The notes under the pieces: generated by a model
Told to the model about the DNA's origin: nothing
The model's input: only the letters and a program-made list of their open reading frames with translations
The model's database searches: none
Program-made: the position numbers and the translations under genes
Shown here: piece after piece, positions 1 to 5,487 of the stretch
Layout: the number at the start of each line of letters is the position of its first letter
Position numbering within the stretch: the first letter of the stretch is position 1
Assembly (NCBI GenBank): GCA_023475715.1
Contig: JAMCVO010000263.1
Coordinates: 1-9,506 of the forward strand
From: Actinomycetota bacterium
GTDB lineage: Bacteria; Actinomycetota; Humimicrobiia; Humimicrobiales; Humimicrobiaceae
Direction of reading: 5' to 3'
Length of the DNA: 9,506 nt

Positions 1-127
1 AAGAAATGAATGAAATTCCACCAATTAGGCTTTCATAATTGTAAGGAGAATTAACAACCAGTATTGATAAATCTTTTTGAGTGCCAAGTTTTTTGACAAG
101 TGACTTTTTTGAATATAATTTACTCAT
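1..127 (-). CDS. DUF3052-like protein, N-terminal part only
   Basis: The reverse strand reads 42 codons from an ATG at 127-125 to the window edge, beginning MSKLYSKKSLVKKLG and continuing through ILVVNSPYNYESLIGG. The pattern of a short Tyr-Ser lead, a KKLG motif, then a hydrophobic strand ending in a Pro-Tyr turn resembles the start of DUF3052-family proteins, small proteins of unknown biochemical role. That assignment is from memory of the family pattern and not from a search. The rest of the gene lies outside the window. No strong ribosome-binding site precedes the ATG. The gene is divergent from the NagB-like gene and shares a roughly 110-base intergenic region with it. It is absent from long-frame lists only because it is cut by the edge. 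Confidence 0.55.
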   Translation of the reverse strand, partial: MSKLYSKKSLVKKLGTQKDLSILVVNSPYNYESLIGGISFIS

Positions 128-164
128 GCTTATAATTCTATCTTTATTTTATAAATATCACTTA

Positions 165-227
165 ATTCTAATAAGTTGCATTCTTAGATATAATATTTAA
201 AAAATAATTAAAAAACTTTATTAGAAT
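165..227. promoter_or_regulatory. Divergent promoter region with inverted repeat around a TATAAT box
   Basis: A perfect TATAAT lies at 189-194, 45 bases before the NagB-like ATG. No good -35 box sits 16-18 bases upstream. Two arms, ATTCTAATAAGTT (165-177) and AACTTTATTAGAAT (214-227), are reverse complements except for one extra base, and they bracket the -10 box. The left arm covers the place of the -35 element. The right arm ends one base before the AGGAG ribosome-binding site (229-233). This could be a paired operator for a repressor or activator of the divergent genes. AT-richness makes chance repeats more likely, so confidence is limited. Confidence 0.35.
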
Positions 228-238
228 CAGGAGTTAAT

Positions 239-1171
239 ATGAAAAAATTTGATTACCAGCCATCCAAATGGGTACCTTTCAGAGATAAAAAAGTACTTGA
301 AAAAATTAGAAATATAAAAAGGGAAGATATAGAAAGGCATCCCAACAAAAATTTAAAGATTACGGTAATACCGGATGAGCTTGTTGAATTTACCTGGGTA
401 ACAGATATGTTTTATCGGATAAAAAAAGCAGCAGACGAGAATAAAAGATTAGTGTTAATATTGCCAAATCCCGCCCATACTTATATGAAGGTAGCCATGT
501 TGATAAACAGATTTAAAATAAATTGCAAAAATCTTTTTATTTTTATAGAAGATGAATACGCTGACCAGGATGGCAACATTGCTCCCGAGTCTTATCCACA
601 GAGTTTTTTAAGAGCTTTAAAAAATTACTTTTATTATAAAATTGACAAAGACTTAAGACCTCCGGAGCAACAGGTAAAAGGTCCCACTACAGATAGTATA
701 AAAGATTATGGAAAGATGATCGCTGAGCTGGGTGGTGCAGATGCCTGTTATACGGGACCAGGGTGGACCGGTCACAGTGCATTTATTGAGCCAGATGCTC
801 CGGAATTTGACGCAGATTTAGAGGAATGGAAAAAAATGAGTTCCAGAATAGTAACCCTATCCCCATTTACTATTGCGCAGAACTCACTTCACGGAAGTTT
901 TGGTTTCAGCGGTGATCTGGCTCTGGTACCACCAAAAGCAGCGACGATAGGTCCGGCTGAAATTATAGCTTCAAAATATAGAATGGATATGCATGCCCTA
1001 AGTACTTATGGAACACCAGTATCCTGGCAAAGAATGATTTCCAGGCTATGCCTTCATGGGCCGGTAACTCCTAAATTGCCAACTTCCCTGCACCAGATTT
1101 TAAAAACAGATGTTTTTATTTCTGAAACTATTGCACAAAATATAGAACCGGATTGGGATAGAGGGTATTAA
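239..1171 (+). CDS. NagB-like (glucosamine-6-phosphate deaminase/isomerase family) protein, divergent active site
   Basis: A 310-residue soluble protein of the NagB/RpiA-like fold, somewhat longer than NagB (about 266). Family signs seen in order: a phosphate-loop position near residues 74-82 (LPNPAHTY), the strand FIFIEDEYAD (101-109) matching the NagB NMDEY segment with its catalytic Asp, PESY (116-119), a GPGWTGHSAFIEP block (173-185) matching GxGxDGHxAFNEP with His179 and Glu184 kept, and a GPVTP motif near 274-278. In NagB the GxGxDGH block carries an Asp that helps ring opening; here it is Thr177. The phosphate loop also lacks the usual TGSTP sequence. It probably binds a sugar phosphate, but amino-sugar deamination cannot be assumed. 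The ATG is chosen because AGGAG lies 5 bases upstream. An AAAGGAG immediately after the stop has no credible gene behind it. Confidence 0.75.
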   Translation: MKKFDYQPSKWVPFRDKKVLEKIRNIKREDIERHPNKNLKITVIPDELVEFTWVTDMFYRIKKAADENKRLVLILPNPAHTYMKVAMLINRFKINCKNLFIFIEDEYADQDGNIAPESYPQSFLRALKNYFYYKIDKDLRPPEQQVKGPTTDSIKDYGKMIAELGGADACYTGPGWTGHSAFIEPDAPEFDADLEEWKKMSSRIVTLSPFTIAQNSLHGSFGFSGDLALVPPKAATIGPAEIIASKYRMDMHALSTYGTPVSWQRMISRLCLHGPVTPKLPTSLHQILKTDVFISETIAQNIEPDWDRGY

Positions 1172-1387
1172 AAGGAGAACTGGACTGAGGGCTTGTGAAT
1201 CAACTTTAACATATTAACAGTAAAAGTTCAAAATTTGATGTTATAAAAGAACAAAGTATTTATAATATAAACTCTTTTTGGTTTTGTGGATATTTTGCTT
1301 TAAATTGGAAAACGAAAATTATTGCAAAAACTAGTGTTAGAGTAACGAAGCGAAAATGAAAGCAATAGAAACCATAAAAGTGTAATT

Positions 1388-1412
1388 GGTTCGAATCCTC
1401 TCTCCCCAGCCA
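1388..1412 (+). other. tRNA 3'-end fragment (Gln-like), candidate attachment-site remnant
   Basis: The stretch reads as the last 25 bases of a tRNA: two T-stem G, the T-loop TTCGAAT (1390-1396), T-stem 3' side CCTCT, acceptor 3' side CTCCCCA (1402-1408), discriminator G and encoded CCA (1410-1412). An acceptor ending CCCCA with discriminator G points to tRNA-Gln, whose 5' end normally begins TGGGG. Upstream, only two G and one outer A can pair in the T-stem, and no matching TGGGGAG or anticodon arm is present, so this is not a complete tRNA gene. Such 3' tails are the usual scar of integration into a tRNA gene, where the tail marks the far end of the element. Confidence 0.6.
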
Positions 1413-1425
1413 ACTTGCGACAACT

Positions 1426-1441
1426 TAAGATAGACCGGCTT
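1426..1441 (+). repeat. Left copy of an imperfect direct repeat flanking the island (possible attL/attR pair)
   Basis: TAAGATAGA followed one base later by CGGCTT. The same two blocks, spaced three bases apart, occur at 7004-7021 in the same orientation, just outside the other end of the minus-strand gene block. Serine recombinases leave short shared cores at their two junctions, so this pair is a candidate for the ends of the element. The match is short and could be chance. Confidence 0.25.
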
Positions 1442-1527
1442 CCCTAAACGGCTCTCAACCTAAACTTAAAAAAAGAATGTAATAGTTTATAAAAATATGA
1501 ATTTATTAGATTAGAAATAAAAGTGAT

Positions 1528-2805
1528 TTATGATATTGGTTCTGTGCAGATTGTCCCATTATAAAAATATAATGGAATGCCAAGTCCTCCAATTAGTTCA
1601 GATTTTTCCTGGCTTGTCCCTTCACTTAAAATATATTTTGCATAACTTCTAATATTAAAAGGCTTGCTACAGTTAATGTTGCTACTTTGTATAATGCTGT
1701 CCGTAATCTTTTTATACTCATAATACCCTAATTTTAAACTTCCACTTAGGCAAATACTTTTTTCATCCAATCCATCAATAAAGCCAGTTAATTGCTCAAT
1801 TAATTTTTCTTCTCTTATGTATGGCTTTATGTAACTACATTCTTTTGATCCTGAACAGTGATAATAAATGTGTTTTTTAACTGATCCATCAAGTAGCCTT
1901 TTAAACTTTTCTTCTCCCACAATACTGGATTTGCAGCTAGCACATTTAATTACATGCTTAAAAGCAAATCCTTTAGACCCCCATTTTGCTTTTCTTGGAA
2001 CTTCAAGCTGCTTTTGTACCTTATCAAATAATTCCTTAGTAATAAGTGGTTCATGTGACCCACTATACCATTTACCTGATTCCAGTGGATATTCAAATTG
2101 GCCATAGTAAAATGGATTTTTAAGCATTAGATAAATTTGAGATAATGTTGCCCTTTTACCAGTTCTTGTAGTAAATCCAGATTTATCTAACCAAATTTTT
2201 ACTTCTCTACCACTATATTTATGATTTGCAACTCTGTTAAACATCTCGGATACTAAAAATCCTCTATCAGGATCAATTACAATGTCTTTAATTCCCCCAA
2301 ATGCTCTATTGTAGTAACCAAGGGGCGGCATACATGGTCTCCAGCCCATTTCACATTTTGCTCTTATTCCTCTTTTTACATTTAAGCCCCTGTTATCATT
2401 TTCAAGTTTTGCCTGACTACATAGTATCATTAGTAGAAATTTCTCATTGGGGCTGTCTGAAAATACTTGAGAATATGTTCTTATAGATAGTAGCTTTTTA
2501 GCATCCATAAGATCAATAAGTGTTCCAAGGTCTCCTGCATTTCTTGACAGCCTATCTGGTGCCCAGGTTAGTAGACCATTAAATAATCCAGCCTTTATAT
2601 CTTCAATAATTTTACCAAATACAGGCCTGGTTCCTGACACTTTAGCAGAGCATGCCTCAGACCTTATGTCCTTTACTAATATGTTTTCTTTTTCTGCAAG
2701 TAGCAGCATTTCTTTAATTTGTGATTCTATTGACATGGCCTGACGCTCATCAGATTCTGATGATTTTCTTGCATATAAGCAATAACTTATTATTTCTTCT
2801 GTCAT
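1528..2805 (-). CDS. Large serine recombinase (site-specific integrase/resolvase family)
   Basis: A 425-residue cytoplasmic DNA recombinase that would cut and rejoin DNA through a phosphoserine link. The N-terminal resolvase domain (about 7-150) opens with YARKSSESDERQ (Tyr11, Arg13; catalytic Ser15 or Ser16) and has the DRLSR motif at 84-88. The middle Recombinase domain (about 155-270) includes GWRPCMPPLGY and LKNPFYYGQ. A zinc-ribbon follows with Cys288, Cys291, Cys317 and Cys323. The tail after residue 330 is short and has little coiled-coil character compared with well-known phage integrases. All key residues are present and there is no frameshift, so it could be active. The gene is transcribed away from the packaging genes' end, next to the tRNA fragment and a candidate att repeat. 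Its ATG is only 8 bases from a terminator stem whose 3' arm, AGGGAAGGGAT, contains the only SD-like sequence. Confidence 0.92.
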   Translation of the reverse strand: MTEEIISYCLYARKSSESDERQAMSIESQIKEMLLLAEKENILVKDIRSEACSAKVSGTRPVFGKIIEDIKAGLFNGLLTWAPDRLSRNAGDLGTLIDLMDAKKLLSIRTYSQVFSDSPNEKFLLMILCSQAKLENDNRGLNVKRGIRAKCEMGWRPCMPPLGYYNRAFGGIKDIVIDPDRGFLVSEMFNRVANHKYSGREVKIWLDKSGFTTRTGKRATLSQIYLMLKNPFYYGQFEYPLESGKWYSGSHEPLITKELFDKVQKQLEVPRKAKWGSKGFAFKHVIKCASCKSSIVGEEKFKRLLDGSVKKHIYYHCSGSKECSYIKPYIREEKLIEQLTGFIDGLDEKSICLSGSLKLGYYEYKKITDSIIQSSNINCSKPFNIRSYAKYILSEGTSQEKSELIGGLGIPLYFYNGTICTEPIS

Positions 2806-2846
2806 AAAAAAATATCCCTTCCCTATGTTTTTTACAGGGAAGGGAT
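2806..2846 (-). terminator. Strong intrinsic terminator after terL, overlapping the recombinase ribosome-binding site
   Basis: Perfect 11-bp inverted repeat: ATCCCTTCCCT at 2814-2824 and AGGGAAGGGAT at 2836-2846, with an 11-base loop. On the minus strand the stem is followed by A and seven U (2812-2806), and the recombinase AUG begins at once. The plus-strand side has no T-run, so it works leftward only. It should end the packaging operon transcript. In any read-through RNA the 3' arm, the only purine-rich SD-like stretch before the recombinase start, would be locked in the stem. Confidence 0.85.
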
Positions 2847-2889
2847 GATATAAGAGAGAAGGGAATAAGTCCAGCTAAAATCTAAGATT

Positions 2890-3327
2890 CTAATCATCTA
2901 TATAAAGTATTTCTCCTGTAACTACTGAAGGCTCTATATTTTTTTCCATTATCTTTAAAATAAGCATGGAAAAAGCATCAGCCAAGTCATCATGGCGTTC
3001 ACATCCAAATCCGGTTAACTGACCTATAAGATCTTCGCACCCTTTTTCTGCAAACAGGATATTTCCATTTTGAATCAGGTGGGTAGTAAGTGTAAGTCTT
3101 GCACGTTTGTCCTGACCCAGTATTTTTGCCCCTTGAGCAGGATAACCTTGTCTTCTTAACTCCTGAATAAGTGCCGGCTGGTATCCAACCTCTTCAATAA
3201 ATAATTGGGTTATGTAGATCCTACTTAGACAGGAATATAAATTTTTTATGTATTCTATGGTATCAGGAAAATTTAGCCTTTTATTTACTGGATTTGGAAG
3301 TATATATATTTTTATGTTTGGCCCTCA
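2890..3327 (-). pseudogene. terL: C-terminal nuclease part of terminase large subunit, after an in-frame TGA
   Basis: Reading on past the TGA at 3327-3325 in the same frame gives 144 more codons to a TAG at 2892-2890. They begin GPNIKIYILPNPVNKRLNFP and contain FIEEVGYQ (numbered 380-387 in the joined protein), GQDKRARLTLTTHLIQ (408-423) and HDDLADAFSMLILK (449-462). These are the standard second half of the terminase RNase H-like nuclease domain, with the acidic Glu and Asp positions kept. No ATG occurs until Met458, so separate translation is unlikely. The tail is in frame, with no indel and no other stop, so one base separates this gene from being intact. The full length would be 482 residues, normal for the family. 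Confidence 0.85.
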
Positions 3328-4338
3328 GCTATATACTTTTGCTGCTACCATGGCAGTAAAATCTGCAGAATCCTTTTCGGATATTGCAAGATCTACGGCT
3401 ATTGCAATATATCTTAAGTCTTCGCTGTCTTCATATATCTCGTGGTAGTATTTAATCCACTGGGGTAGCACTACTGCATCTTCCTCATTTACAATTTCAA
3501 GCAGGTACTCCCGTCTCCAGGCTGACTCTGAAGGTATGCTTTTTCTAAGCTCTGTAATGTTTTCAGGAGTGCTAAATTTGCCAGGCCATAGGCAATTTCC
3601 ATTATTATCAAGTAGTGGGTATTGCCTGTATATTGCACTGAATTTATCTTCATCTATTGCTTTTTTAAGTCTCATCATAAGGCCGTCCTCATGAAGCTTA
3701 TTTCCAATTATCATTATCTTGGTATTTATATCTCCAATTGGTATTACATCACCGGTTAACCAGTTAAAGGTCTTGTCTCTGCCCTCTTTTGTTTTAACTG
3801 ACGAGAGATCTTCTACATCATCAAGTATTATAAGATCAGGCCTATCCTCTCCGAACCTTATTCCCCTTATTGCCTCCCCACAGGAAATGGCAGAGATTCT
3901 GCAATCATTTACTATAAGTATACTAGAATTCCATTTATCAGAAACTTGCCTAAATGGCCCAAAGTCGGAAGATAGTAGTGAATTTTTTTCAAGCTCTCTC
4001 CTTATATTATCAAGTATTACCTCACACAGCTGCTGGGTCTGTGAGATTATCACTATGTGTTTTTTTGCTTGAACTTTTAACATTGCCCATATTGGATAAG
4101 AAAGGCTTACTATTGTTGATTTGGCAGAACCCCTAAAGGCAGTAATTACAGCTGTTCTTATATTATCATTTTCAGTTATTTGAAATATTTCTTTCTGAAA
4201 GTCAGCAGTTGGATATTTGACATAATCCGGTAAGTATGTGTGAAAGAACCAGTAGTGGCTTTTTCTGCAAAGCGCCATTCTAAGTTCTTTGTCTATATAT
4301 ATCTTTTTTATAAAATCAGCCTCATCTATTTTCTCCAT
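3325..4338 (-). CDS. terL: Terminase large subunit (ATPase part), ended early by TGA
   Basis: Phage DNA-packaging motor: an ATPase that pumps DNA into a prohead, joined to a nuclease that cuts it. Seen here (337 residues from ATG 4338): Walker A variant FRGSAKST (68-75), Walker B LIILDD (169-174), a coupling-type segment IIGNKLHEDG (210-219), and the first nuclease strand AVDLAIS with Asp316. The frame then hits TGA at codon 338, before the other nuclease acidic residues, which follow in the same frame (2890-3324). A product that stops here would keep the ATPase but lack most of the nuclease. The ATG at 4338 is preferred over the GTG just before it because GGAGG lies six bases upstream of the ATG. 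It overlaps terS by 17 bases. Confidence 0.88.
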   Translation of the reverse strand: MEKIDEADFIKKIYIDKELRMALCRKSHYWFFHTYLPDYVKYPTADFQKEIFQITENDNIRTAVITAFRGSAKSTIVSLSYPIWAMLKVQAKKHIVIISQTQQLCEVILDNIRRELEKNSLLSSDFGPFRQVSDKWNSSILIVNDCRISAISCGEAIRGIRFGEDRPDLIILDDVEDLSSVKTKEGRDKTFNWLTGDVIPIGDINTKIMIIGNKLHEDGLMMRLKKAIDEDKFSAIYRQYPLLDNNGNCLWPGKFSTPENITELRKSIPSESAWRREYLLEIVNEEDAVVLPQWIKYYHEIYEDSEDLRYIAIAVDLAISEKDSADFTAMVAAKVYS

Positions 4339-4762
4339 CACTTTCCTCCTTTATGGTTCCAGGTATTGCAAGTCTTAATGCTTGCTCTATTACTTCCTGT
4401 TGTTTTTTATTTAATTTACCGGCCTCAAGGCTTGATACTGCCTTTATCTCCACCCTGGTTAAATAGGCAGGATGGTGGTGCTTTAACCAGAAAATAATAG
4501 CTCCAAGGTTTTTATCTTTTATTGCTGATAGAAGCTGTGATTCTGCTAGGTCATTTACAAGTTGGCAACCTTCAGCAATTGCAGTATCAGCTAAGCTTGC
4601 AAATTTAGAATCAGATACTTTCCACCTGTAAAATGTGGCCCTGCTTACCCCTACTTTTTCACATGAAACGGAAACTATTGGTGTTTTCCTGAGCTGCTCA
4701 ATTAAAAGCAGCTTATCTTGTTTAATTCTTATTTTTATATTTTTATCAAATTTATCTTTCAT
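4322..4762 (-). CDS. terS: Terminase small subunit-like DNA-binding protein
   Basis: A 146-residue protein that should recognise the packaging site and load the large subunit. Residues about 28-49 (TPIVSVSCEKVGVSRATFYRWK) form a clear helix-turn-helix of the phage small-terminase type. The central helical part ends in WLKHHHPAYLTRVEI (about 92-106), a motif common where small terminases have a helical oligomerisation region, followed by a charged tail. It lies directly upstream of terL, with overlapping ends, which supports the call. Its ATG shares the bases ATGA with the stop of the methyltransferase, and AGGAAG stands nine bases upstream. Alone, the HTH could also belong to a transcription regulator. 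Confidence 0.8.
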   Translation of the reverse strand: MKDKFDKNIKIRIKQDKLLLIEQLRKTPIVSVSCEKVGVSRATFYRWKVSDSKFASLADTAIAEGCQLVNDLAESQLLSAIKDKNLGAIIFWLKHHHPAYLTRVEIKAVSSLEAGKLNKKQQEVIEQALRLAIPGTIKEESDGENR

Positions 4763-5487
4763 AAGTTTTTACTTCCTGTTAATTTATTAAATCTTGCAAT
4801 TATGGTATTGCAGTAGCCTGAATCAATTTCTATTGCAATGCATTTTCTACCTGTCTGTTCGCATGCAATAAGTGTGGTGCCTGAGCCTATAAATGGGTCA
4901 AATACTATATCACCAATTTTAGTGCTATTTAGTATTAGTCTTCTAATAAGTCCAAGTGGTTTTGTAGTGGGATGCAGTGGGCTTGCATTTGGCTTGGGAT
5001 AAAATAAAACTGATGTGTCTTTTGATTTATAAAACTGGTGAGTGCCATGCCATCCGTATGCAATGAGTTCATGCCTTGCAAGGTAATCGCGCCTGCCCAT
5101 TACCTGGTTATTTTTAATCCAGATAAGAATCTGAGCAAGCCTAAAATTGCAGTCTTTCATGCCATCACGAAGTGCAAAAATCATTTTATCTGAGTTAAAG
5201 ATATAGCATGAGTTTTTGGCAGCCATATACGGAACTGCTGCACCAAGCCAGCCTTTTGTAAACTCTCTATAGCTTTCCTCGCTTATAAGGTTGTCATTTA
5301 CAATGGGTATATTCTTTTTTATTTTTACAAACCCAGTCTTTCCCTCAACGTAACTTACGCCATATGGCGGGTCTGCAATTATTAATTTTATCTTAGCAGT
5401 ACCTATTAGTTCTTTTACAAGTTTGCCATCCCGGCAGTCTCCGCAGGCAAGCCTGTGTCTTCCAAGGTTATATATTCTACTGGACAT
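4759..5487 (-). CDS. Stand-alone DNA methyltransferase, N6-adenine/N4-cytosine type, beta-class order
   Basis: A 242-residue S-adenosylmethionine-dependent DNA methylase. The catalytic motif ADPPY (38-42) comes first and the SAM-binding motif FDPFIGSGTTL (196-206) near the C-terminus, the order of beta-class enzymes; DPPY favours N6-adenine. A LHPTTKPLGL segment (about 171-180) and a KCIAIEID strand end (215-222) are also typical. The segment between the motifs, with RRDYLARHE, should carry target recognition. The N-terminus (LGRHRLACGDC) aligns with residues about 164-173 of the neighbouring fusion protein, so the two are paralogues, this one lacking the ParB domain. No restriction endonuclease is nearby, so it is probably an orphan phage methylase that protects or marks DNA. 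Its ATG overlaps the previous gene by 11 bases, with GAGAGG seven bases upstream. Confidence 0.9.
   Translation of the reverse strand: MSSRIYNLGRHRLACGDCRDGKLVKELIGTAKIKLIIADPPYGVSYVEGKTGFVKIKKNIPIVNDNLISEESYREFTKGWLGAAVPYMAAKNSCYIFNSDKMIFALRDGMKDCNFRLAQILIWIKNNQVMGRRDYLARHELIAYGWHGTHQFYKSKDTSVLFYPKPNASPLHPTTKPLGLIRRLILNSTKIGDIVFDPFIGSGTTLIACEQTGRKCIAIEIDSGYCNTIIARFNKLTGSKNL

Larger units (their letters stand above)
1172..1527. other. Gene-free junction region left of the phage-like island
   Basis: No reading frame of substance is seen on either strand. The stretch opens with AAAGGAG directly after the NagB-like stop codon, a good ribosome-binding site followed only by tiny frames, as if a downstream gene had been lost. 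It then holds AT-rich sequence, the tRNA 3' fragment (1388-1412), a repeat shared with the right side of the island (1426-1441) and AT-rich spacer up to the recombinase stop. No clear terminator for either flanking gene was found: the run of seven A at about 1468-1474 has no stem beside it. Confidence 0.6.

Noticed and set aside
1337..1412. A complete tRNA gene ending at 1412
   Set aside because: The 5' acceptor strand TGGGGAG and the D and anticodon arms are absent, and the T-stem pairs only partly; only the 3' tail is present.
1868..2107. Open plus-strand frames of 60-120 codons inside the minus-strand gene block (also around 2301-2486, 3248-3448, 3719-4136, 4240-4497, 5514-5858 and 6534-6728)
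   Set aside because: They lie antisense to well-supported recombinase, terminase and methylase genes, lack good ribosome-binding sites and have no recognisable motifs.
3325..3327. UGA read as an amino acid throughout the genome
   Set aside because: Every other long frame in the window lacks internal TGA, and TGA is used as the stop of terS and of the stand-alone methylase, so the standard bacterial code fits.
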